Source of the DNA: UBA7374 sp965660635
GTDB lineage: Bacteria > Verrucomicrobiota > Verrucomicrobiia > Opitutales > Coraliomargaritaceae
Assembly (NCBI GenBank): GCA_965660635.1
Contig: CBFIAS010000005.1
Coordinates: 1 to 59,712 of the forward strand
DNA: 59,712 nt
Direction of reading: 5' to 3'
The notes under the pieces were generated by a model. That model worked only from the letters and a program-made list of their open reading frames with translations. It was not told the DNA's origin and searched no databases. Below, one piece after another: positions 52,112 to 59,712 of the stretch. A program made the position numbers and the translations under genes. Within the stretch, counting starts at the first letter, position 1, and every line of letters begins with the position of its first letter.

Positions 52112-53020
52112 TTATTCTGTTTCCGGTGCTTCCGTTTTGGTTTGGCTGGAGGTGAAGAGTTCAATCAGTTTTTTCATGGCCGGGGTCTGGATACGGCTTT
52201 TTCGCAGTATCAGAGCGAGTGGCCGGTGATAGGTTCCGTTCTTGATCCGGACAATGTTGAGGAGGCCCTGGGCGGCTTCGCGCTCGACCGTGGTCTGCGG
52301 GAGGATGGCGATACCGGCGTTGATCTCGACGGCGCGCTTGACGGTTTCCACGTTGTCGAACTCCATGACCGGCTCGATCTCGATACCGGCCTCCGCGAAG
52401 ATCTCATCGGTGGCCTTGCGGGTGGGGATGTCTGGCTCGAAGCCGATGAATTTCTGGTCGGCCAGGCGGGAGAGGTCGGCATGCCGGTTCCTGGCGAGGG
52501 GATGTTCCGGGCTGGTCACGAGGACAAGGGTGTCGGTGCGGAAGGGGAGGATTTCCAGTTGCTTGTGCTTTGCCGGGTAGGCGACGAGGCCGAAGTCGAT
52601 GGAGTTGGAGAGCACATCTTCGTAGACCTTGTCGGCCCGGCGGTACTCTACGCGGACATTGACTTCGGGGTATTCGGACATGAAGGCCTTGAGGTAGGGG
52701 GGGAGTTCGTGCAACCCGATGCTGTACACGGTGGAGATGTGGAGGGTGCCGCTGATGACGCGCTTCATTTCCTGAAGGTCGCTGCTCAAGGCGTTGTAGA
52801 TGTGGAGGATCTGCTGGGAGGCCTGCTGGAGCCGCTGGCCTTCGGGAGTGAGACGGAATTGCTTTTGGCGGCGGTCAACGATGAGCACGCCGAAGTGTTT
52901 TTCCATGGCACGCAACTGCTGGCTGACGGCGGATTGGGTGATGCCGTTGAGCTTTGCCGCCCGGGAAAAACTCTGGTTTTCAACGAGGTCGATGAAGGAC
53001 TTGAAGTTTTCCACATGCAT
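52112..53020 (-). CDS. LysR-family transcriptional regulator
   Basis: A 302-residue regulator. The N-terminal winged helix-turn-helix is clear (FIDLVENQSFSRAAKLNGIT, QSAVSQQLRAMEKHFG). The effector-binding domain spans about 90-290 (GTLHISTVYSIGLHELPPYL, EYPEVNVRVEYRRADKVYED, DFGLVAYPAKH, LVTSPEHPLARNRHADL). The YPAKH/EILPF pattern recalls CysL/CbbR-like members. The effector is unknown. It diverges from the yggS homologue (83-nt gap) and precedes the M16 protease, its possible target. Confidence 0.92.
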   Translation of the reverse strand: MHVENFKSFIDLVENQSFSRAAKLNGITQSAVSQQLRAMEKHFGVLIVDRRQKQFRLTPEGQRLQQASQQILHIYNALSSDLQEMKRVISGTLHISTVYSIGLHELPPYLKAFMSEYPEVNVRVEYRRADKVYEDVLSNSIDFGLVAYPAKHKQLEILPFRTDTLVLVTSPEHPLARNRHADLSRLADQKFIGFEPDIPTRKATDEIFAEAGIEIEPVMEFDNVETVKRAVEINAGIAILPQTTVEREAAQGLLNIVRIKNGTYHRPLALILRKSRIQTPAMKKLIELFTSSQTKTEAPETE

Positions 53021-53103
53021 GGGGTTGTTTTTACAGCAATTTTGTATGGATTCAATGCCATAAAAGTTCTTCTAATGTAAGTATCTCTAATAAATGAATT
53101 TTT

Positions 53104-53799
53104 ATGGTCACCCGCGATGAATTCCTGAATAACCTGAGCGTGATCCGGGCGCGTATCGAGCGGGCCTGCGAGGCGTCCGGGCGCGATGCGGGGACGGTTG
53201 AGTTGCTGCCGGTGACGAAGAACCATCCGGCGGAGGCGGTGCGCCTGGCTGCTGGAGCCGGACTGGCGGGGGTGGGGGAAAACCGGGTGCAGGAGGCTCT
53301 GGAGAAGCGTGCCGGGTTTGACGGCGGGCGCTTCTGGGAGTTGATCGGACATTTGCAGTCGAACAAGGTGAAGGATGCAGTGGCGGTCTTTGACCGTATC
53401 CAGTCGGTGGATTCGATAAAGTTGCTCCGGCGGATCGACCGGCTTTGCGGGGAGGCGGGGAAGAAGCTTCCGGTCCTGCTGCAGTGCAACACGGGGGAGG
53501 ATCCGCGCAAGCACGGCTTCCGGAGTGCGGATGCGGCGGAGGCGTTGGTGTTGGCGCTGGAGCTTCGTAACCTGCGGCTGGACGGTTTGATGACGATTGC
53601 GCCTCTGGACGAGGATGCGGATTCGGCGCGGGCGGCTTTCCGCGCTTTGCGGGTTTTGCGGGATGAATTGCAGGAGCGCCACGGTTGCGCGCTGCCGGTT
53701 CTTTCGATGGGGATGACGGGGGATCTGGATGCGGCGATTGCGGAGGGATCGACGCAGATCCGGATCGGCACGGCGTTGTATGGTTCGCGCGATGGTTGA
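53104..53799 (+). CDS. YggS/PLPBP-family PLP-binding protein
   Basis: A 231-residue single-domain TIM-barrel protein. The PLP Lys lies in ELLPVTKNHPAEAVRLAA; GVGENRVQEALEK, FWELIGHLQSNKVKDAV, LLQCNTGEDPRKHGF, LDGLMTIAP, LSMGMTGDLDAAIAEGSTQI and RIGTALYG are the usual conserved blocks. These proteins keep cellular PLP balanced rather than catalysing a known reaction. Its start is 83 nt from the divergent LysR gene. aroE follows after 114 nt. Confidence 0.95.
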   Translation: MVTRDEFLNNLSVIRARIERACEASGRDAGTVELLPVTKNHPAEAVRLAAGAGLAGVGENRVQEALEKRAGFDGGRFWELIGHLQSNKVKDAVAVFDRIQSVDSIKLLRRIDRLCGEAGKKLPVLLQCNTGEDPRKHGFRSADAAEALVLALELRNLRLDGLMTIAPLDEDADSARAAFRALRVLRDELQERHGCALPVLSMGMTGDLDAAIAEGSTQIRIGTALYGSRDG

Positions 53800-53913
53800 G
53801 CGTCGATGGCGGCCCGGGATTTCGCCCGCGCGAGAAAAGGAATGCGCAGGCTTGGCTTTATCCGGTACGCTCTTCTAAATGGACAGTACCCGGTGCGATG
53901 CCGGCAAACGCAG

Positions 53914-54843
53914 ATGATTACTGAATTCACCTACACGATCCAGGACCTGGAGCAGAGGGACTTCCCTGGTACCCCGCTGGCTGTGGTGGGCCAGCCGATC
54001 GCGCATTCGGTCAGCCCGGCGATGCACAACGCCGCGATTGCCGCGTTAGGGGAGAAGCATTCGCGCTTCAAGGACTGGGCCTACTACCGTTTTGAGATTT
54101 CGCCGGAAGATTTGCCCCGCGCCTTGCCGTTCTTTCACAAGAAGAATTTTCTCGGCTTGAACCTGACGGTTCCGCACAAGGTGATCGCACTGGACTGCAT
54201 CCACGGCATCTCTGCCGACGGGGAGCGGATGGGTGCGGTCAACACGCTGGTCTGGGATGAACTGGGCTACGATGGTTTCAATACCGATGGCTGCGGCCTG
54301 CAGCGCGGGCTGGAGCAGGATCTCGGGCTTTCCCTGAAGGGCAGCCATGTGCTTCTCGTCGGGGCGGGCGGGGCGGCCCGCGCGGCGGCGGTGCAATGCC
54401 TGATGGAGGGCTGCGAGCGGCTTTATGTTGGCAACCGCAGCGCGGCCCGGCTCGACGAGTTGTTGTCCGTGCTCGAGGGATTGCCCGGCGGCGTCGCGAA
54501 GCGGGCGCGGAGCTTTGAACTCCCGTTTCCGCCCGCCGACCTGCCGGATGCCGGGGTGGTGGTCAATGCGACTTCGCTGGGCTTGAAGCCGGACGATCCC
54601 GCGCCGATCGAAATGGCAAAGCTGCCGCCTGCCTGGAAGGTCTACGACATGATCTACAATCCGCCTGCCACGGGCCTGCTGCGCCAGGCGGCCTCGGCGG
54701 GGCGCGCTGTGGCCAACGGCTTGTCCATGCTGGCGCACCAGGGCGCCCGCGCTCTGGAGCTTTGGTCGCATGAGACGGTCGATGCCCGCGTCATGCTGTC
54801 GGCCGCATGCCACGCCCTCAAGCAACCGCCCCGCATGTCATGA
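53914..54843 (+). CDS. aroE: Shikimate dehydrogenase
   Basis: A 309-residue NADPH enzyme reducing 3-dehydroshikimate in aromatic amino-acid synthesis. VVGQPIAHSVSPAMHNAAIA is the shikimate-binding N terminus, NLTVPHKVIALD carries the catalytic Lys, NTLVWDELGYDGFNTDG the catalytic Asp, LLVGAGGAARAAAVQ the NADP loop, and VVVNATSLGLKPDD, YDMIYNPPATGLL and ANGLSMLAHQGARA the C-terminal marks. Start at 53914 (MITEFTYT); upstream in-frame residues are not family-like. The stop overlaps the prepilin peptidase start. Confidence 0.95.
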   Translation: MITEFTYTIQDLEQRDFPGTPLAVVGQPIAHSVSPAMHNAAIAALGEKHSRFKDWAYYRFEISPEDLPRALPFFHKKNFLGLNLTVPHKVIALDCIHGISADGERMGAVNTLVWDELGYDGFNTDGCGLQRGLEQDLGLSLKGSHVLLVGAGGAARAAAVQCLMEGCERLYVGNRSAARLDELLSVLEGLPGGVAKRARSFELPFPPADLPDAGVVVNATSLGLKPDDPAPIEMAKLPPAWKVYDMIYNPPATGLLRQAASAGRAVANGLSMLAHQGARALELWSHETVDARVMLSAACHALKQPPRMS

Positions 54844-55751
54844 TGGATACGCTGCAACTGGTCGAAGCCAACGTCCCCTGGCTCTTTCCCGTCTTTGCCT
54901 TTGTCTTCGGTGCGGTCGTCGGGAGCTTCCTTAACGTCTGTATTTACCGCATACCGATGGATCGCTCGGTCGTCGTGCCCGGTTCGACTTGTGCCTGCGG
55001 GCAGCCTGTCCGCTTTTTCCACAACATCCCGATCCTCAGCTGGATCTTTCTGCGCGGACGGGCGGCCTGTTGCGGGGAGGGGTTCAGCGTCCGTTATCCG
55101 CTGGTCGAGTTGATCACAGCGTTGCTTTTCATCGCCTGCTGGTTGCAACTGGATCCTGTTCCGGCCCTGCTCGGCATGTTTTTTGTCTCGACGCTGCTCT
55201 GCGCTACCTTCATTGACCTCGACCACATGATCATCCCGGACCGCTTCTCCATCGGCGGGATGGTCGCCGGGGTGCTTCTGGCCTTCGCTTTTCCTTCGCT
55301 CCATTCGGTGGAGGCAGACGTTGCCCTGCTCGCCCGGATCGAGTCCGGCCTGGTCGCGATCATCGGGGCCTTCGTCGGCTCCGGCTTGGTCTACTGGATC
55401 TCCGTGCTCGGCGAGGTGGTCTTCCGCAAGCCCGCGATGGGGGAGGGCGATGTCAAGTTCATCGGCTGCATCGGTGCCTTCTGTGGCTGGCAGGGTGCCG
55501 TCTTTGCCATGTTTGGAGGTGCCTTGATCGGCACGCTGGTGCTGCTGCCATGGATCCTTGCCGTGCGGCTGCGCGGCGCTTTCCGGAAGTCGTCGTCCGA
55601 TGAAGGCGAGGCCTTGGAAGCCGCCGGACAGGTGCCCTTCGGCCCGATGCTGGCCGGCGCGGGCATCCTTTACTACCTCGCACTGAGCGAGCACGTGGAT
55701 GCTTACTTTGCGCAGGTGTCCCGCCTGCTCGCCGCTTCGGCGGGCTATTGA
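54840..55751 (+). CDS. pilD: Type IV prepilin peptidase/N-methyltransferase (PilD family)
   Basis: A 303-residue multispanning aspartic protease that cleaves prepilins or pseudopilins. FVFGAVVGSFLNVCIYRIP is the family N terminus. The catalytic Asps are in ATFIDLDHMIIPD and GEGDVKFIG. The cytoplasmic metal-binding loop has Cys in STCACGQPVRFFHNIPILSW and GRAACCGEGFS: C-x-C and C-C rather than the usual two C-x-x-C pairs. Start ATG 54840 (or 54843) overlaps the aroE stop. No pilus genes are nearby. Confidence 0.93.
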   Translation: MMDTLQLVEANVPWLFPVFAFVFGAVVGSFLNVCIYRIPMDRSVVVPGSTCACGQPVRFFHNIPILSWIFLRGRAACCGEGFSVRYPLVELITALLFIACWLQLDPVPALLGMFFVSTLLCATFIDLDHMIIPDRFSIGGMVAGVLLAFAFPSLHSVEADVALLARIESGLVAIIGAFVGSGLVYWISVLGEVVFRKPAMGEGDVKFIGCIGAFCGWQGAVFAMFGGALIGTLVLLPWILAVRLRGAFRKSSSDEGEALEAAGQVPFGPMLAGAGILYYLALSEHVDAYFAQVSRLLAASAGY

Positions 55752-55839
55752 CCGGCTTGGCGGCCCGGCCGCCCGGAAAAATAAAAAAATAACTTGGCAA
55801 GAGGGGAGCAGCCTCTACGCTTTCGCGCTTCCTTCAAAA

Positions 55840-55929
<90 letters not shown>

Positions 55930-55989
55930 CAGGCCTGCACCTAGGCTAGAGGAGTCAGTCTGATGTCCATCGAATGATGCAGGATACGG

Positions 55990-56490
55990 GCGACATCGAT
56001 GAACTGGCCTGATTGAAGTTTGCCGGGACGGTTGCCCTCGATAGGCCGGGGTATTTGCACGACACCCTTTCTCACACGGAGCGCGGAAGGACGTATGATC
56101 TCACACGGGGACACGGGAGGAACGTCGAACATCGAACGTCGAACGTCGAAGGAATCTCACGTGGAGCAGCTAAGGGATATGCTATAAAAATGATTCGTGA
56201 TGATTCGTGTGGATTCGTGGGCAGGTCCTATGATCTATGCTCATCCGCTTGAATCTGTGGATTCTTACAAGTAGCACGAGCAGGACGTATGATCCCACAC
56301 GGGGGCTCATCTACTGCACGAGGCAGTCCCTTTATCGGTTACGTATAAGTCGAAATCAGCGAAGCGGAAATCGTTATCGTTATCGAAATCGATTTGGATT
56401 ACGATTTGGATTCTCATAAGTAGCACGATAAGTAGCACGAGCAGGACGTATGATCTCACACGGGGGCACGGAGCTTGGGGGAACGTCGAA
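55990..56490. repeat. Composite intergenic repeat field after tRNA-Tyr
   Basis: No gene. Contains 'gcctgattgaag...cgggacggttgccc' (about 56007-56040), gaacgtcgaacatcgaacgt (about 56120), gtggagcagctaagggatat (56161-56180), 'gattcgtgggcaggtcctat' (about 56212), cacgagcaggacgtatgatc twice (about 56275 and 56435), gaggcagtccctttatcgg and hexamer runs (about 56370-56410). Same order as at 48 and 15 kb. Confidence 0.85.
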
Positions 56491-56798
56491 GGAATCTCGG
56501 TAAGTTCAGGACATAGGTGACACTTTGATGTTCAACGTTCCAAAGTTGGACGTTTGACGTACTCCCGGTTCCGTGTTCCTTCGCGCTTGCTTCGCGGGGA
56601 AAACAATTCATTCCAGCTTTCCTTATTCCACTTAACGAAGTCCTCGCGGCATTTCGCGGGCATAGGACAGAATGCTCCCCTGCAAGCATCCGGACAGATC
56701 CCGGAAATCGACGTTGAACCAAAAATTAACCTGTATTCCTCTTGGATGTAGTGCGTCGTGAGGTTTGGGAAAAGCTTTTAGCCCGCATAGTGCACCAG
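56491..56798. other. Intergenic DNA without recognisable gene
   Basis: Begins with further units 'gatgttcaacgttcc' and 'gttggacgtttgacg' (about 56527-56558), degenerate relatives of the gttcgacgttc word. Beyond that nothing is supported on either strand. Confidence 0.5.
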
Positions 56799-56889
56799 TT
56801 GAAGAGTGTCGGGATATAAGTCATTCATAACGAGTAGTCAGCGGATTTTTTTTCAAAATCCGCAGTGTCATAAGAATGACACTCTTCAA
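56799..56889. repeat. Nested inverted repeat (91 bp)
   Basis: Outer arms TTGAAGAGTGTC (56799-56810) and GACACTCTTCAA (56878-56889) are perfect. Inside, GCGGATTTT (56841-56849) and AAAATCCGC (56855-56863) form a second hairpin with a short T-rich loop. It could be a small non-autonomous element, the end of a decayed one, or a terminator-like RNA structure. Confidence 0.7.
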
Positions 56890-57109
<220 letters not shown>

Positions 57110-57379
57110 ATGACTGAAGTACTCAAAGCGAAAGATTTTTTTGACCAAGGGGTCGTGCCGATGTGCGTGTTTCGCATGTCCGCTTTTCACCGATCGCGGG
57201 AGGAGCATACGCATGATTTCTATGAGTTAATGTTTATCGTGAAGGGTGTGGCGCGTCACTACCTTGAGGGGATTGAGATGGAGGTGGTCGGCACGGGTGA
57301 TGCCTATGTGATTCACCCGGGTCGCTGTCATAGTTATGAGTCGTTAAAGGGACAGCCCATTGAATTGGTCTTGACCTAG
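57110..57379 (+). pseudogene. AraC-family regulator, N-terminal cupin fragment
   Basis: An 89-residue frame matching the start of an AraC-type regulator's sensing domain: FHRSREEHTHDFYELMFIVK, YLEGIEMEVVGTGDAYVIHP and GRCHSYESL form the cupin pattern with His pairs. It stops after IELVLT, so the rest of the sensor and both helix-turn-helix motifs are missing. Probably a pseudogene; a free-standing cupin protein is less likely because the fold looks incomplete. No continuation was found downstream. Confidence 0.65.
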
Positions 57380-57732
57380 CCGGGATGGCCACACCCGGCA
57401 TCGTACCGGACTGGAGAAGTGCTGATGCAGAAGATCCGGAGTTGAGCCCGGATTATGTAATTAGATAAAATCGGCCTGCTGGACTTGGTAAGTCCGACAG
57501 CTCCTGTAGCAAATTGGTATTAATCATCCTTCCCGCTTTCCTAATACAATTCCGGGGAATTCGCTGCATCATTCTGTTACAAATCATTAGTATACTTGTG
57601 TGGATGGTTGCTAAAATGGGGCTTCGCACCTGACCAGCTTGAGCGAGGCTTTGAGCGGATCGGGCTTGACCGGTTTGGGCGCTTGGACGAACGTTCACTG
57701 AACACTGAATAACCCAGAAAGGAACCATCGTC
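57380..57732. other. Intergenic region upstream of ybaB
   Basis: About 350 nt with no supported gene. agcaaattggtatta (about 57508-57522) repeats a word also present, inverted, at about 48007-48024. tatact (about 57592) could be a -10 box but has no good -35 partner. An SRP RNA, often found near ybaB, was looked for and not seen. A good ribosome-binding site (agaaagga) precedes ybaB. Confidence 0.45.
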
Positions 57733-58044
57733 ATGGCCGGAGTCGGAAAACTACTGAAACAAGCGCAGAAGATGCAAAAGCAGATGCAAGCTGTCCAGGA
57801 GGAGCTTGCGGAGAAGGAGCTGGAGGTGAGCAGCGGGGGTGGTGCGGTGTCGGTTACGATCACGGCGCAGAGCGAGTTCCGGGGCTTGAAGATCGATCCG
57901 GATTTTCTCAAGGAGGACGCTGAATTTGTCGAAGAGACGCTGTTGGCTGCGATTCGTGAGGCGAGTGAAAAGGCCAAGGAGGCCAACGAGGAGGCGATGG
58001 GTGCCCTGACTGGCGGGATGGGCGGCATGCCCGGCCTCTTTTAA
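57733..58044 (+). CDS. ybaB: YbaB/EbfC nucleoid-associated protein
   Basis: A 103-residue DNA-binding protein of the YbaB/EbfC family, which forms tweezer-like dimers. The pattern is typical: VGKLLKQAQKMQKQMQAVQE, then a Gly-rich turn GGGAVSVTITAQSEFRGLKI, then AIREASEKAKEANEEAMGAL and a GGMGGMPGLF tail. Preceded by agaaagga at a proper distance. recR follows after 12 nt, the common ybaB-recR order (usually with dnaX upstream, absent here). Confidence 0.95.
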   Translation: MAGVGKLLKQAQKMQKQMQAVQEELAEKELEVSSGGGAVSVTITAQSEFRGLKIDPDFLKEDAEFVEETLLAAIREASEKAKEANEEAMGALTGGMGGMPGLF

Positions 58045-58056
58045 CCGTGCCCCGTC

Positions 58057-58653
58057 GTGACTCCGGCCTACGAACAACTCCTGCAGCAGCTCAAGCGACT
58101 GCCCGGGCTGGGGTATCGTTCGGCTGAACGGATTGCCTTGGAGTTGCTGGTGGAAAAGCCGGAATCGATGCCGGAGTTGATCGGGGCGCTGGAGCAGGCG
58201 GCCAAGCAGGTTCGCCGCTGTGAGATTTGCGGCAATATCTCAGAGGGGCCGGTCTGCTCGATTTGCGCGGATCCGCGGCGGCAGAGTGGCTCGGTTTGCG
58301 TAGTCGAGCACGTGCCGGATCTTGTCGCGATGGAGCGCTCTGCCGCCTGGGCCGGGCGATATCATGTGCTTCATGGCAAGTTGTCTCCGATCCACGGGGT
58401 GGGGCCGGGTGACCTCAACCTGGAGTCGCTAGCCCGGCGTCTGGATGAGGAGGGCTTGGAGGAGATTGTGCTGGCACTTTCCAACGACATTGAGGGGCAG
58501 GCCACCTGCCACTACATTCAGGAGGAAATCGTGGGGAAGCGTCCGGTCCGCGTGACCCGGATTGGTTTTGGCCTGCCAAGCGGGGGAGGGGTGACCTTTG
58601 CCGACTCGCTGACCCTGAAAAGTGCCCTGGAGGGCCGCCGCGCCTACGAGTAG
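58057..58653 (+). CDS. recR: Recombination protein RecR
   Basis: A 198-residue protein acting with RecF/RecO to load RecA at gaps. N-terminal helix-hairpin-helix LKRLPGLGYRSAERIALELL, a four-Cys zinc motif (CEICGNISEGPVCSICAD), and a Toprim domain (VCVVEHVPDLVAMERS, YHVLHGKLSPIHGVGPGDL). Then LALSNDIEGQATCHYIQEE, RVTRIGFGLPSGG and the C-terminal DSLTLKSALEGRR. Starts at GTG 58057. Length matches the family. Confidence 0.96.
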   Translation: MTPAYEQLLQQLKRLPGLGYRSAERIALELLVEKPESMPELIGALEQAAKQVRRCEICGNISEGPVCSICADPRRQSGSVCVVEHVPDLVAMERSAAWAGRYHVLHGKLSPIHGVGPGDLNLESLARRLDEEGLEEIVLALSNDIEGQATCHYIQEEIVGKRPVRVTRIGFGLPSGGGVTFADSLTLKSALEGRRAYE

Positions 58654-58745
58654 CATGTTTTCCAGCGCGCTCGCGGGCGGTAATTTTTTCCGACAAATCA
58701 TTGACAAGAATCGCTCCGGCCAGCTTTATGGCATGCTTTCTGGAA

Positions 58746-58820
<75 letters not shown>

Positions 58821-58973
58821 GGATTGTAGGGCTGATTTCACAGTCATCCCATAGGGCCTGATTGCATGAGACAAGCCTGATTGTTCAAGGTGTCTGTTTG
58901 TGGTTTAGTCGTTAAAGTCAAAATGCAAAAGTCATGGTAAAAGGCCGCTTTGGCCGGATGCTGTCCCATAGTT

Positions 58974-59712
58974 TCATGGTGCGAACCCCGGCAGGTAAGC
59001 GGATTGGGGCGCGGAGCACATGCGGTATCGGTGTCGTGCTGTCCCATGGAAGTCGGCGAGTTCAAAGAGACCAAACCGGTCCCGGACCACGCCTCTGACA
59101 AGGGTGAACAATCGGGTGAAGCTGTGCGGCCACTGGCTTTGGAAGGCGATAAATCGAAGCAGTACATAAAGCAACATGGCCGCCCAGAGCTGCCAGCGGA
59201 TGGCATGCCTGGAGTGGCCGAGGAAGTCACAGACTTTGAAGGTCTGCTTGATTTGCTTGAGGAAGGCTTCGATGCCCCAGCGACAGCGATACAGGTCGCA
59301 GACACTGGAAGCAGCCCAATCGAAGTTGTTGGTCAGGAAAACCATGGTGGTCCATTCGCCGTTGATCTCGACCCGGGCTTCGATCCGGCGCAAGCGTTCG
59401 GGATACTCCCTACGGGACTTGCCAGTGACCAATGTGATCTCGTCGTCGCGGATGATGTTGCCCTCAGATTTTCAGCCTTTTGCGGCAGACACGGTAGCGG
59501 AGGTTGTCCTTGGCACGAGTGACCCGGAAGATGCCACGTCCGGACAGATTGAAGAGGTTGGCAAAGTGGACGTAGGCCTTGTCGAAGACGGCGATCTCCC
59601 CGGCTTGGAGCCCGGCGCACAGCTGCATGGCGCGGGCGTTGTCATGATGGGAAGCTTCTTCGATGATGGCATAGGCCGGAAGGAAGGTCTGCAGGTTCAG
59701 GCGCAGATGCAT
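58974..59712 (-). pseudogene. IS4-family transposase, frameshifted and cut by the window edge
   Basis: Reading from the right edge, the first part (59712 to 59464) encodes LQTFLPAYAIIEEASHHDNA and EIAVFDKAYVHFANLFNL, the catalytic region of IS4-type DDE transposases, then stops. The second part (from about 59470 to 58974, another frame) continues with VEINGEWTTMVFLTNNFDWA and the Y-x2-R-x3-E-x6-K motif YRCRWGIEAFLKQIK, then the C terminus. The frame change falls at a short A run (ctgaaaatctg, about 59465-59475). The N terminus lies outside the window. It is either a dead copy or one using a programmed frameshift. Confidence 0.85.

Noticed and set aside
53806..53913. Longer N terminus for aroE
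   Set aside because: The extra 36 residues are Arg-rich and not found in shikimate dehydrogenases. MITEFTYT at 53914 is followed directly by family sequence.
57380..57732. SRP (4.5S) RNA upstream of ybaB
   Set aside because: The conserved SRP core (for example ggtcaggtccggaaggaagc) is not present.

Overview
The window is GC-rich chromosomal DNA from a Gram-negative bacterium, most likely a Verrucomicrobiota member of the Opitutae type. The reasons are inferential: a histone-H1-like lysine/alanine-rich tail protein, von Willebrand A (VWA) proteins with a membrane anchor reading S-F-(L/M)-D-C-(L/I)-C-C-G-F-G, monomeric NADP-isocitrate dehydrogenase, pyruvate phosphate dikinase, TatC/SecG, lipoproteins with lipoboxes, and few clear Shine-Dalgarno sequences. 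No rRNA or ribosomal protein is present to settle this.

Layout. 0-4.5 kb: a ParE/RelE-type toxin-antitoxin pair, then a three-gene operon (ExbB/TolQ-like channel plus two ExbD-like VWA proteins), then a divergent glycine-zipper lipoprotein. 4.5-12 kb: rlmN, eno, a membrane protein with a periplasmic repeat region, purU and carB. 12-14.8 kb: a three-gene envelope operon of unknown role. 14.8-19.7 kb: the accessory zone, with a long array of intergenic repeats, a PH-domain membrane protein, tRNA-Met, a 144-bp IS3-type remnant, gene debris, a Phd/zeta-type toxin-antitoxin pair, an orphan NusG paralogue and an IS481 remnant. 19.7-30.4 kb: a repeat protein, an L,D-transpeptidase, asd, a small membrane protein, a HAD phosphatase, a MidA-type methyltransferase and a surA-mfd-rnc operon. 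30.5-37.5 kb: PIN-PhoH, prfB with its programmed +1 frameshift, an unknown 478-residue protein and glycogen phosphorylase. 38-48 kb: ppdK, tatC, secG, a LolA-like lipoprotein, a ribbon-helix-helix/H1-tail fusion, an aspartate aminotransferase and icd. 48.4-55.8 kb: an unknown protein, an M16 protease, a LysR regulator, a YggS homologue, aroE and a prepilin peptidase. 55.8-59.7 kb: tRNA-Tyr, another repeat field, an AraC fragment, ybaB-recR, tRNA-Asn and a broken IS4-type transposase running off the edge.

Most of the window is housekeeping: glycogen breakdown and lower glycolysis (GlgP, Eno, PPDK, Icd), amino-acid, one-carbon and nucleotide synthesis (Asd, AroE, aminotransferase, CarB, PurU), DNA repair (Mfd, RecR, YbaB), RNA and translation (Rnc, RlmN, RF2) and protein export (SecG, TatC, SurA, LolA-like). 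The most unusual features are (1) the ExbB-like channel whose two partners carry an ExbD-type membrane anchor joined to a VWA domain, (2) lysine/alanine-rich histone-like extensions on two metabolic enzymes and on a DNA-binding-fold protein, (3) a family of composite intergenic repeats built of short word-like units at many places, and (4) a 17-bp palindrome shared by a toxin-antitoxin operon and the histone-tail gene. All functions are read from protein sequence by eye; no database search was run.
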